A DNA stretch of 64,000 bases from Lobulomyces angularis (Eukaryota; Chytridiomycota; Chytridiomycetes; Lobulomycetales; Lobulomycetaceae): contig JADHYX010000056.1 in assembly GCA_027604685.1 (NCBI GenBank), positions 3,075-67,074 of the forward strand, read 5' to 3'. Below the pieces are notes generated by a model. The model searched no databases and was not told where the DNA came from. It was given only the letters and a program-made list of their open reading frames with translations. Below, in pieces: positions 1 to 14,529 of the stretch. The first letter of the stretch is position 1. Each line of letters starts with the position of its first letter. The translations under genes and the position numbers were made by a program.

Positions 1-3828
<3,828 letters not shown>

Positions 3829-4032
3829 AAAAAATACAAATTTTTACTTTTTTTTTTTTATTTTTTTTTTGGATAAATGTTTTGTACATTTTATATATTG
3901 TAATTCATTGTTTTACATTCAAAGTATCAACTAGTACTTTTTCTTTTTTTTTTTTTAGACTAAAAAAAATACTGTAATAAAATTTTTTGAATTTTAAACC
4001 AAAATATCTAACAAATGAAATTTAATAATAAA

Positions 4033-4070
4033 TTTTTTGCTAAATAAACACTAAAAAGAGAGAGAGAGAC
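4033..4070 (+). repeat. Left terminal inverted repeat
   Basis: An A/T-rich 20-mer followed by AAAAAGAGAGAGAGAGAC. It matches the reverse complement of 6263-6298 with two or three differences. Confidence 0.75.
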
Positions 4071-4287
4071 TTGGGTACTTAAAGTCGCAATTTTCCACCA
4101 AATTTTCATCAAAAAATATAGTGACATGTACTGACAAAAGCACCACTAATAAATTCATTACCACAAAAAAATATTGAAGTATTTATAAATTTGAATATTT
4201 ATTATTCGTATTTAAAAATATTGAAAATAATGGTAAATTTTGAATTTTCAAATAAAATGACTTAAGAAAATAAATTAAAAATCAAAT

Positions 4288-6044
4288 CTATAAGTAGATT
4301 AAATAAATAAAAAAAATAAATTTGTCTATATCGAAATAATTTATTATTTCATCTTCTTTTGTTTCATAATAAAGACAAGAGGCGTGAACTCTACCTCCCA
4401 TGTAAGCTTCTCTTGGATTTAATTTATCTACATATTCAAAACTTAATTTAAAATTTCTTAATTTTTCAACTTGCGTTATCAACTGATTAAATTCACAACT
4501 AGTTATAACTCTAACTTTGTATTTTATTTGTAAGCTCTTAATTCTTTGTGAAGTAATTTCCCATAATTCTCCCCATGTAATATCTTTCGTAAATATGTTT
4601 CTCATTAAATTTACTTTTATAACATTTATCACAACTATGAAATTCACATCCATTAAAAATAAAAATTTCTTTAGTTTTTACACAGTAACCATCTACTCTG
4701 GTATTAAATTCTCTTAGCTCCCTAATTATTTGTTGCATGTTCAATAATAATATTCTCATTTCTAGCAAGCTATTCCAACCAGGTAATACTAATTTTTGAA
4801 TGAGTTTGTCTTTTCAAATAGGTAATAGGAACTGTATTTGGTAAATAAATCACTACTTCTGAAATCATTAAAACACGCAGAAGCGATAGCTGAGTATTGA
4901 AAAGGATCTAAAGAAAAAATATTTTTAAATATTTCTCTAAATTTTAAGCAACATTTTTTCAACATAATTGTATCATTTTTGCAGTATTCAATTAACTCAT
5001 TTTTAAAATTGTAGGGTAAATTCTTATTTGTGTTAAACCCTATCATAAATTTTTCTGCCATCTTAGGCATCATTGCACTATAACCAAACATCTCAATATC
5101 TATTTCTGATAACCTTCCTTGATAGTTCATATTTTTTTCTTAATTGTAAAAGAAAGGAAAAAACCTTTACGACCTTGATCCTCTAGTCCAAACATTTGAG
5201 GAAGTTTTGCCAATGAAGTATTAAAGAAATTTAAAGATTCAATAAATGTTTTTTTAAAATTTTTGATTTTATCCAATCCTGTTAATTGCATCTTCATTAT
5301 TTTATTGCCATTGGTAGTAACATCAGGCGTAAATCCATTGTTAACCATATATTTTAATATAAACTGAAAGTCATCGTGGGCGATAAAAGTACAATTATCG
5401 TGATTAACATCAACAACAAAATTATAAACAACTGAATAAAAAACAAATTTTTCATCAGAGTCTTCGTATTCAACAGTGGCTAGATTTACTACATGGTTTT
5501 TATTTCATTGGTTTGAGTTTTAAAATCAAAAAATATTAATCTAGTTTCTACATCCAGCTTTTTTGTTGGTTGTAAAAAACATTTATAATTTGTAGTAGTG
5601 AGATCAATATCAAAGTTTTTTTCCAGATTGAATTACTTTTGATATACTATTGAATATGTTATTGACAGAAAAGTCTTCAACGTAGGTCAAAGGTGTGTAA
5701 AATGGAGAATCGAAGTCAGGCTCACATATTTTAAATTGTACTTTATCTTTTGGACGAAGCGCCGCAGATTCTTGATTCCAAAAATTAGTAAAAAAATTGA
5801 CTATTTTAGTGACAGTATTTAATTCAGGAAGAGCATGAAGTTGATAGCGTCTTTTGGAAAAGCTGATGTTATCAATGTTTGTGACTTCAGAAAGTTTTAA
5901 GACTTTTTTATAATTAATTGGAGTTGTGTGAGGATGAAGGATAGCAGGAGAAGTGGAGTAAATGTGAGAAATATCAATGTTGTCAAGACCAGTGTCATTT
6001 CGGATGATACATTGAATTATGTTTTTAAAAAGAGGATTATTCAA
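4288..6044 (-). pseudogene. Protein-primed DNA polymerase B fragments (Polinton type)
   Basis: At least five open stretches on the - strand (5610-6044, 5127-5348, 4789-5130, 4538-4768, 4288-4653), separated by frameshifts and stops, read in order as the N-terminal half of a type-2 family B polymerase. The first piece carries no motif I can name. An exonuclease-like region follows (FIAHDDFQFI near 5340-5400; ELIEYCKNDT then IASACFNDFR in 4789-5130). Next is a Vsr-like insert (FNGCEFHSCDKCY in 4538-4768), and finally LNPREAYMGGR just before palm motif A, where the sequence ends. The Vsr-like insert and the GGR block are characteristic of Polinton polymerases. The catalytic palm, thumb and YxDTDS region are missing, so no active enzyme is possible. 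Alternatives are a linear mitochondrial-plasmid polymerase or a virophage relative. Confidence 0.8.
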
Positions 6045-6262
6045 AGGTAGGATGAAATTTTAATGGCTTATTGAGACTTTGTGGACACCAAAATTTATTG
6101 TAGAGGACAATTTTTACAATACAAAATGTTGAAGTATTAATTATATTTGTATTCACATTTCGTTACTGATTTTGGTGGCTGTAAGTTTAAACTTAGTGGC
6201 AAAAAGAGATTTTAAGCGGCGTTAAAATTTTTGGTACAAATTGTCAATTACCATAATGCCCT

Positions 6263-6298
6263 GTTCTCTCTCTCTCTGTAGTGTTTATTTAGCAAAAA
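6263..6298 (-). repeat. Right terminal inverted repeat
   Basis: Inverted copy of 4033-4070. The CT tract followed by GTGTTTATTTAGC is the complement of the left end. Confidence 0.75.
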
Positions 6299-6576
6299 AA
6301 GTGATAAACCTATTTTCTTTTGAAACTCTATACCTGTAGATACTAAAATGTCAGAAATTCTGAAAATAAAGTTTTTCGTGAGGAAGTTTTAGCAAAAAAA
6401 AAAATTGTAAAATTGCATTAAATTTATCAATCTCAAGAATTAGTATTTTGAATGTAATACTGTATTAGATTTTATGGAAGGAATTTATTTGAACCACTTT
6501 TTTTTTAGAAAGTCTATAGATTTTTAGGTACTATTCAAAAAAAAAAAAAAAATTGCATCAGTTCTAAAGTCACCTT

Positions 6577-8821
6577 TTAACGGTAACTATTTTTATAGTT
6601 TTTTATAATCTTAAACAGCATCCAATTAAATAACATAAAAGCTAAGAGAAAGGCTGGAGATAAACTGATTAGTAATATCTTTAGTAGAGTTTCACTATCT
6701 TTTGATGTGCTTGGTAAATCGAATTCGGATTTTTCATTATTTTTTGCAAAATTTTCCTTTTTTAAAATAACAGAAAATAATAGCTTTAGTACTTATACAT
6801 AATTTTTTCAACAAAACCTCTTTTTCTCTTATGTACAAAGTGAAATTTTGGTTTAAAATTTTTATCGAGGTAGTCATATGAAGTAATGAGGGTCTAAAAA
6901 AAAAAAAAAGAAAAGAAACCATTAATTTTTTTGCGATGTTTATAATTTTAAAACAGTACGAACTATTCCCGATTTCAAAATCTGTATCATCAGTTAATGT
7001 AATATTATATCCCAGAAAATCGGGATTTTGGTTTACTATACTTTGGATTATAGAGTTTGGATTAAGCGATACAACAACAAATCCAACAACAGTGTCTATA
7101 CTTGCGGTATCATTTATAATAAATTGTTGCTTAGACAGAGGAACTGTGTATGGTGTTAAATAAACTGGATCTTTTTCTTTAAATTTAGGTAAAAAAAAAT
7201 TTTCAACAGCAACTTTTGAAATGTTCGAAAAGAAAATAGGAAAATACTCTTCTATTTCCTCTGATGAGTGATATAACATTGAAGTGGCAGATGGAGCTCC
7301 TAATTTCCATGTTTTCTCTATCGCTAATCGAAATAAAAAATTATATAAGTTTTATAAAATTTCAGAATACCTTTTTCACGTATTAAACTTGACTGAAGAT
7401 TTATTCCCAACGTCAAATTGGAATTTTCTGAATTCATCCATTGCAAAGAAAAATAATTGCTCCTCTTTTCTGCAATTGTTATATTTTCTTTCTCAAAATC
7501 AGATAAAGTTTGATTAACAAATTGTGTAAAGGTGAAGTTTCCATATTCAAGTTGACCAACATTTGTCCAATACTCTCTTCCAATTTCACTTTTTGAATGG
7601 GGTGCAAAACCAATCCAATTTATTACGGACTCTCCAATAAAATTACTATTTATATTTTTTGCGGAAAGTAGTTTATTAAATTGAATCCCTGTAAGTAGCC
7701 CATTGTTGTATACGATGTAGTCGATGTTGTTCTTTTTTAAAAAAAAAAATATAAAACAAATTTTTTCAATTTGTATTTGTATTTTTTACCTCAGTAATTA
7801 AATTAATTGTATTAATTTTATCCATTACTAAGAAAATAAAATAAAAATAAAAAAAAATGTTTCCATATTAATGTAATCCACTCTGCTGATATTAATTATA
7901 CTTACTTCTCAAAGTTATTAACCTGGCTGTTCTATTGAATAAAAAATTGATAGATTCATAGTCTTTGGAATTATTGCCATCATTAACAACATTCCATAAA
8001 ACAACGCTGGAACATATGCACGTTATAATCAATAAAAAGGTATTAAGGAGTACAATTTTTGTAAATGTTTTTGATGTATTACTATTCAGATCATATCTGC
8101 ATTTAATGCAAAATTTGTTGGAAAATGATGAATTTGAATAGAAATCGGTGGGTTTTTGATTTGATTTATTATGGTTTTCTTTACTTTTTTTACTTATTTC
8201 ATTACTTGAAGATTCTAAATTTGAATTTTTTTCATAAGAAGAGGCATTATCCAGCATGGATTTGGCAGAGGAAGAAAACGAAACTTCACTCTTTGCAGTT
8301 TTATGAATTTCATCACCATTCCATAAACTCAAAGGCAACGAAACTTTTTTTGAAACCAAATTCTTATACTTCCCCTCACTCTTCCGTAGATGCATCATCG
8401 CTTCATCATAACCATTATAATTTCCATTTGAAAAACTTAGTGTATCATTAGAATTCACATTTTCCTTATTGTCTATGTTTGTTGAGAACTTTATTTTTTC
8501 CCTTAAACGCTCTTTAAATTTATCTGCATCATTGTACTGCTCATTTCTCTTCCAGACTGAAATTATATTATCTTCCCTTTTAGATCCTTCAATTGAATTT
8601 TTTTCTGGAATCTTAGAAGCATCTGAACTTAATTTACTATTACTATCTGTTTCTCCTTTTATATTATTTTCTAAATTGGAACTTTCTACTATTTTTTTTT
8701 CATTATTGTTTTGAACTTTTTCTGATGGCCCTAAAAAAATTGTTCATCAAAAATTTTTATTCATATATTTTTCTTTATTTTTTTCATTTATACTAAAAAT
8801 CGCTATTTCATCTGCTTTCAT
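6577..8821 (-). CDS. CHASE-domain two-pass membrane protein without output domain
   Basis: Seven exons: 8794-8821, 7906-8730, 7790-7827, 7371-7731, 6960-7317, 6818-6893 and 6577-6756, 621 residues in consistent phase. A long Ser/Asn/Lys-rich cytosolic N-terminus (about 230 residues) is followed by a membrane helix (IVLLNTFLLIITCICSSVVL). The extracellular region resembles CHASE: VINWIGFAPHSKSEIGREYW, a later GAPSATSM stretch, DPVYLTPYTVP, then GFVVVSLNP. A second membrane helix near the C-terminus (LLISLSPAFLLAFMLFNW) ends after a short KNYKNSYR tail. CHASE domains bind small ligands in front of cyclases, histidine kinases or GGDEF domains, but none follows here before the stop. It could act as a ligand-binding subunit or receptor using its long N-terminal tail. 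The last two introns are the least certain. Confidence 0.7.
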
Positions 8822-9226
8822 TTAAATTTATTGTTAAAAATTAATTTTTTGGTTTTATGGAGTTTGTGATTGGTTAAAAAAACACTTCATTTTTTTTTTT
8901 TTTGAAAAGAAAAAAAAGGTGAGGTAAATTGGTTAATATCCTATAAAATTCTACTTAAGGTATTAACTAGTACATTCCACCAAACTTTGAGAATATTATT
9001 TGAAAAACAGATAAAACTGTTAATAGCCTTTTTTTTAACAATCACCAAATTTATAAACTCACGTTTTTTTAATTGAAAACATGTGAAGAAAGATTTAAAT
9101 TACTTGTAACTTGAAAATCATTTCTGAAACAAATCTTGTTTTTGGAAAAAATATTATACACTCTATAAAAGATAGCTTTTCGTACAATAAAAAAAATATA
9201 ATTTTTTCAATATCACTTCACCATCA
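8822..9226. promoter_or_regulatory. Shared 405-bp upstream region of two divergent genes
   Basis: AT-rich interval between the start codons of the CHASE gene (-) and the VWA gene (+). It must contain both promoters. I see poly-A/T tracts but no element I can name. Confidence 0.4.
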
Positions 9227-10447
9227 ATGAATGCTAATCTTGATCTAGTCTTTGCTATTGATTGTACTGGTTCAATGGTTTGCCATATTGCAGTTGTAAA
9301 ACAGAAGGTAAACAAAATGGTAGAAGAAATTTGTAATTCAAAAAAAGCACATGTGAGATTAGGTATTTAACAAGAACAAGATATTTTATATTTGATAAGG
9401 TTTGGTTGGATATAGAGATTATGATACAGAAGACGCAGGTTGCTTAATAAAGGTCTATCCTTTTACTGATTCAATGTCAACAATACAAACAAATGTGAAT
9501 GAGTTACTTGCTGCTGGGGGAGGAGATTGTGAAGCTTTTGCATTGGCCTTTCATAACTGCAGAAACTTAACTTGGAGAGATAACTGCACCAAAATGTAAT
9601 TAAGTTGGTTGTAATAAGTAACTGATATTTTTACACAGCGTTGTCATTATTGCAGATGCACCACCACATGGAATAGGTGAATGGAGTGATAAATACCCCG
9701 GTGGGGATCCTAGTGGATTTGACTCTATCAAAATTGCTTATGATATGGTAAAATTAATTAAACCTAACTGCTTCCATTAAAGATTTCTAGGCAACTTCAG
9801 GAGTAGTAGTCTATTCTCTATACTGTCCAGATCAATATGGTTTTACACTTGCGCGGGACTATTTTAAAAAAATCTCCAGTATCACTGGAGGACTATACTT
9901 ACCAATTGAAAATGCCGACTCGCTACCAGAAATCATAATAGGATCGATTAAAGAAACGTTAAGTTTGGAACAAATCTTGGAGCAGTTGAAAGATGAAATA
10001 GAAGTTCAAAGGAGTAAAGGTTTGGAAGAGGAACAGTTATCAAAGGTGCTTCATGAAGGACATAGCAATACCTTGATGGTTGAAAATTTAGCAATAGTAG
10101 GGGTATATTTTAAGAGGTGAAATATGCTAAAAAGTTTTCTTTTAATAGGGTAATAATGACAAAGTCCTGATTTTGAACAAGAATGTTTCATTAGAGCAAG
10201 TTGAAAGGATAATAAAATGGGATAGTCAACGCAAAAAGTAAGCTAAATTTAGTTAAGAAAAAGGCAATATTTTTAGATTTAAGTGAAATTGTTAATATTT
10301 TATTAAAAAATTGATTCGAAAAAAAGAAAGCATTCTTTATTATTAAGAAAAGAGATATTAGTAAAACCTAAAGATTTCGAAGACAACACTTCCTTGTTTC
10401 AAACACATATGGTTCTTATCAAAGATCTTCAGCTACGTCATGCCTGA
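9227..10447 (+). CDS. VWA-domain protein
   Basis: Six exons: 9227-9362, 9400-9595, 9639-9747, 9791-10102, 10149-10237 and 10327-10447, 963 nt or 320 residues, with matching phase at every junction. The first intron is only 37 nt. The N-terminus is a von Willebrand A domain of the kind found at the front of Dictyostelium-type alpha-kinases: LDLVFAIDCTGSM contains the DxTGSM metal-site motif, followed by LVGYRDYD, GGGDCEAFALAF and VVIIADAPPHG, then SITGGLYLPI. No alpha-kinase or other catalytic domain follows; the remaining ~110 residues are charged and probably helical, ending LQLRHA. A cytosolic divalent-metal-dependent protein-binding role is family inference. The last exon is supported by phase and coding character only. 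Confidence 0.82.
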
Positions 10448-10700
10448 CGCTGCTAAATTCTTCTAGTTCTCCGCTGCCATTCTATTGTATAAAAAATTGC
10501 CAGTGTGTTAAAAAGTTAACTTTGTTTTTGGGAATCTTTCACATGTTAAAAAAAATTTTTTAAAATTCAAAAACAACCAAGTTTCAAGTTCAAAAAAATT
10601 TTAAAATTCTAACATTTCATTTATATTGTTTAATTAAAATAAGTTAAAATTAAACTCAAAAATTTATAGAACATTACGCTTCAAAATTTCCTGACAAAGA

Positions 10701-11279
10701 ATGTTGGCTTTTACACTACCTGTTCAGCCTCAACGTTTATTAACGTACTATAGACAAATTCCAGTACAGTTACAATCTTTAAAGTTAAAAGTTTTACAAT
10801 TTGTAGAAACTTCTAATGTTATTTTAAATAGATATCCTCCTTTGAAAGGTAATTATATTTTTTTTTCAATTTTTTTTTCAACCTTTTTTTGGTGAACTAT
10901 TTTATGATTTTAAATTTATGCTGTTATTTTTTCATATAATTTGCTGAATATTCACTGATTTTTTCCCTAGTGTTTGTTTACTCATTGGGATTTTCTTCGG
11001 CATTGCCAGTTTTCGCCTTTTATTCCTATAGTACTGCAACATTGTTTGGTTTATTAACTGTTGCATCTACATTTCAATTAGGTAAAAACTCAAAATTGGT
11101 TTTAAATAAATTTTTTTTATTTTACAATAGGGTTTGTGCTAATCGGTACTTTTTTCGTGTTTTGGTTTATATTGGCCGCTCTCTTTTTTGCTGCCTTGGT
11201 CACTTTTTGGTTTACTGTCTTTTTCAACCTTTTCAAGTTAAAATCAAAATTTGATAAACCTGAAATTTCAGCTGAGTAA
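10701..11279 (+). CDS. Promethin/LDAF1-like hydrophobic protein
   Basis: Three exons: 10701-10848, 10971-11081 and 11131-11279, giving 135 residues. A 45-residue polar N-terminus (MLAFTLPVQPQRLL) leads into two long hydrophobic hairpin-like segments (YSLGFSSALPVFAFYSYSTA and IGTFFVFWFILAALFFAALV), then a short charged tail KSKFDKPEISAE. Size and layout match promethin/TMEM159 (LDAF1), which works with seipin at sites of lipid-droplet formation in the ER. The assignment rests on topology and general similarity rather than a unique motif. The downstream convergent gene is a lipid-modifying desaturase homologue, which fits a lipid role but is only context. Confidence 0.6.
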
Positions 11280-11511
11280 AATTATATAATTTTTTTCCCT
11301 TTTTTTTTTTATGTATAAAAAAATAAAAATTTTTAATTATACATAGATGAGTACCTTTTTTTTGTAAATAAATTTAATTTTTTTAATTTAAGCATTCTAA
11401 ATATCATGAAAAAATATGTAAAGTAAAGAAAAATTTGCATATAATTAAAAAACAGAGAAAAAAGCAATCAAGATACAATTAGCAAATCAAAAAGGCGAAA
11501 AATAATTGACT

Positions 11512-12930
11512 TTAATACAAAAAGCTACCCAAAACCTCATAAATTGGTTTACTTGTAGGTTTCCCGTAGTATTTAATAATTTCCTGCTGAGTGAATCTTT
11601 TAGTTCTCCTTCTTAGTAGATTTTCAATTTTGATCAAGTCTTCTTCACTTTTTTCAATTTCTAGACCAGCAGAATTTAAATTTACATAAGATTTTGATAA
11701 AGTTTTGTAATCTTTTAACATTAGGGCAACCCAAACCAGGTGAAAGTCTAAATTATTGAAAATTATTGTTCCTAAAAATATATAATTAAAAAAATGTTAA
11801 TGCTTTTCCAAACTTTTTACCTTTATCATGATACTTTTGCTTTTGTTCAACCAAATTTCCAGGGTGGTCTGCCCAATGACGGATAGGATTTAGATGATGA
11901 GAGGTATGATAGCCGTCTTTACAAAAAAATAAATAAAATAAAATAAAATATCTAACCATTAAAAGCTACGTTGTTGTATTCCGAATTAATACAGGTTATA
12001 GATTGTACGTAGTCATCATCCATTCTGGTGGGCTCAATAAAGGCATGCTGTCCCCAATTTCCAGACATCATACCAAATCTAACTGAAGCAAAAGGAAACC
12101 ATAGTAAACATAATGCTCCATTAGTATTGGCATATTTAGTGCAGGCTACAAAAAATCCTAAAGTTATAAATTCCCCCATCATTACTCTTAATCCTGTTAA
12201 GTACCTGCACAAAAAAATTGAATTTTTTTTTTTTAGTAAGTATCTATATTTACCATCCTTTTTTTGCGAAATACAATGGTAATTCAATCCAACTTAAAAA
12301 TAAGAATCTGCTAAAGTAGCATACAAAGTGAAACCAATTATCCCTTTGATATTTTAAAGTACTACTTAAATCTCCAGGACCATTGTCTTCGACATGATGA
12401 TGTTTTACATGGCTATTAAAGAATTTTTAAAAATAAATTAGAAAGTGTAAAAGAAAGCTTTAAAAATATAATAATAGATAAAATTTTTTAACTTACTGAA
12501 AATAAAAAGAATCCAAAGTTTGACCAAGGAAAGGTCCTAACACATATGGAATAATCAATTCCAAATACCAATATTTAGGTTTATATAAGTTTTTATGACA
12601 ACAGCAGTGTAACATTAATATGTAACTAACAGTAAATTTTGCTTGAAAAACAGCGTGTATGAAAAAATGAATCCAGGAAAATTTATAAAAGATCATGTAG
12701 ATACTAGAAGATACTAGAAGCAGTAGCTTTAGAGATAATTTAACAAAAACCACATCTCTCTTATCTTGTATCAAGGGTTCCACTATTTTATCAAAGGTTG
12801 AAGTTTGTGTAGTTATGTTTTTTTTTTCATGGGGGTTGTTTTGAATTGAGTTATTTACTTTTTTATTTTCAAGGTATTCTTTGTCAAATAAGGATTTAAT
12901 AATTTCAGTATCTTTTAGTTGAATAACCAT
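11512..12930 (-). CDS. Membrane fatty-acid desaturase/hydroxylase-like protein
   Basis: Five exons: 12497-12930, 12254-12412, 11957-12204, 11821-11916 and 11512-11771, 1197 nt or 398 residues. Histidine clusters typical of di-iron membrane desaturases are present: FHHVKHHHVE across the first intron, GNWGQHAF, and DGYHTSHHLNPIRHWADHP across the third intron, matching the HxxHH box. Hydrophobic segments lie between them. These enzymes use O2 and reduced cytochrome b5 or ferredoxin to desaturate or hydroxylate acyl chains in the ER. Substrate and regiochemistry cannot be read from the sequence. The gene starts just left of a run of ten N. Confidence 0.85.
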
Positions 12931-12975
12931 TATTTTAAATTTTTTTTTTTTTTTTTTTTTTCATTAAAAAAATAA

Positions 12976-12985
12976 NNNNNNNNNN
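12976..12985. other. Assembly gap (10 N)
   Basis: Ten undetermined bases after a T-rich tract, upstream of the desaturase start codon. The true distance is unknown, so the promoter of that gene may be incomplete. Confidence 1.
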
Positions 12986-13429
12986 CTATTTTTAATTGTA
13001 TTCCGAATCGGCTAATTTTTATCTCCCCAATGACTGAGTTTTAAAAACTTGATCTGTATTTGGCAGCTTCATTCACCAAATTTTCTTAAAATATAATATT
13101 CATTTATGAAATTTTTGAAAGAATTTATTAAGTATTTTTGATGGTAATTAGATATTTGTTTCTAGTTGAAAATGAAAATCCTATTTCTTAAAAAATTAAA
13201 TCAATTTTTTTTTTTAAGTTCAGACATAAAAAAAAAATAAGAAAAAAAACATTATATGTAATTTTTTTTTTTTAATATACCCGACAAAAAATAGGTAAAT
13301 TTACCCTATCTTATAGAGATAATTATATCATAATAGATCGATCTAAATAGGGACAGGTATATTAAAAGAAAGAGAGGAAGTAGTTTAATGTATTAAATAA
13401 ATAAAAAAATATTTCAAGTGTTGTTTTGT
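12986..13429. other. Intergenic AT-rich stretch
   Basis: No coding region seen. It holds a 96-bp palindrome-ended segment at 13271-13366 (TTTAATATACC ... GGTATATTAAA), listed separately. Confidence 0.6.
13271..13366. repeat. 96-bp inverted-repeat segment, MITE-like
   Basis: An 11-bp perfect inverted repeat bounds the segment, and similarity extends inward (CCGACA against GGGACAGG). It could be a miniature transposon or simply a palindrome in AT-rich DNA; no second copy is visible in the window. Confidence 0.3.
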
Positions 13430-13904
13430 TTATTGACAAAAAGTTGTCTGAAAGTTAATGGAAGTACACATATTTTTCCAAGGTCTGCATGATCTCATTC
13501 TTGGCATATCTAAACAAAGTCTTGAGTACTTATACAAGGCAGGTGACTGTGGAAGTGAGCAATCCTTCATATCAGGCATTTGATCTTGAATAATATAGAA
13601 TAATTATTGAAGAAATAGTCAAAATGAGCTATATACCACAAGTGTCAAAAATCCCAGCAAGAGTTTGTTCAGTAGTTAAAACTTTGGCAGAACCGTCAGT
13701 ACAAAAAGCAGGCAAGCTAGCTGAATTTGCTGGACAAGCGGTAGAATAGAATTCGCATTCAGTTGAATTTGGATCTACAGTGCAACTGTTATTAAATAAA
13801 GGTACTTTATTTATTTTTCTCATTGTATTATTTAAAATGTACCTAGGATCAACTGTTGGTAAAGAAGCAGCCAGTGCAAGAAGGGTAGTAATAGTTAATT
13901 TCAT
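13430..13904 (-). CDS. Secreted Cys/Met-rich protein, single module, no anchor
   Basis: Three exons: 13843-13904, 13637-13785 and 13430-13584, 366 nt or 121 residues. The start is chosen because it gives a signal peptide (MKLTITTLLALAA) and because the first exon is 62 nt, exactly as in the paralogue at 14530-15401. The mature part has NSTECEFYSTACPA, LPAFCTDGSAKVLTT, TCGDQMPDMKDC, LYKYSRLCLDMPRMRSC and ends at FCQ. The repeated C-x-MPxM-x2-C pattern matches the neighbouring gene and the Ctr fusion at 16670-18132. It lacks the Ser/Thr-rich linker and hydrophobic tail of its paralogue and has lost the intron inside LCxDMPRM. A role as an extracellular copper-binding protein is inferred from Cys and Met spacing and from context. 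Confidence 0.8.
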
Positions 13905-14529
13905 TCTAACTATAATTTGTATTGATATATATTTGCCACAAAGGAAGCAGTAAAATTGTAGTCTTTTTATAGTTTTTTTTTTACAAAAAGATCGCAATTA
14001 TGCGGGAATGGTTCTGTCACTGACTCATTTCGCCATTAATGATAATAAGGTAAACAAGAAAGGAAAAATATATAGCAAAAAAACCAAAAAAAATAAGCAC
14101 CCCAAATTCTTTAATTTAATTAATTTTAACCACGTAATATTTTGATTTTTCATATTACCCAACTGAGAAAGACGCGCAAAAATTGCTCAATGTTACTTTT
14201 TTTCAGTAAAAGATAGGGTTTATGTAATCAGTGTTCATGTTTACTTCCCCTATATTATTCAATTTCTAACAGTAAGTGCTTCCAAACTCCAAAAAAAAAA
14301 AATTAAACAACTGGGTAATTTTTGATCAGAATTTTAAAATGTAAAAACTCATATTTTATGGGAAAGACTATTTTACGTTTATATAAGGCATTATTAATAA
14401 TCACAATATGTTTATGAACGTCATACTATGAAGATAATTTAATTTTAAAATAAACATGAAATTAATTAAATGACAAGAAAAAAAGATTTATTTAAAAACT
14501 ACGCTCTATATGAAATCTAAAAATATCAA
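13905..14529. other. Intergenic region between the Cys-rich paralogues
   Basis: About 625 bp, AT-rich. It contains the promoter of the 13430-13904 gene and the 3' end of the 14530-15401 gene. No ORF or structured RNA recognised. Confidence 0.5.

Larger units (their letters stand above)
4033..6298. mobile_element. Collapsed Polinton/Maverick-like element
   Basis: About 2.27 kb bounded by an inverted repeat of about 36 bp. Each end reads TTTTTTGCTAAATAAACACT followed by an (AG)n tract, at 4033-4070 on the + strand and 6263-6298 on the - strand. Similarity between the inner flanks continues weakly further inward. Inside, on the - strand, are broken pieces of a protein-primed family B DNA polymerase. 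Polintons have long inverted termini and such a polymerase, but are normally 15-20 kb and also carry integrase, ATPase, protease and capsid genes, none of which I find here. This is therefore an internally deleted copy. No clear target-site duplication is visible. Confidence 0.7.

Noticed and set aside
4288..6044. CRISPR or prokaryotic origin of the AG/CT repeats and polymerase
   Set aside because: No repeat-spacer structure; polymerase type and surroundings fit a eukaryotic Polinton.
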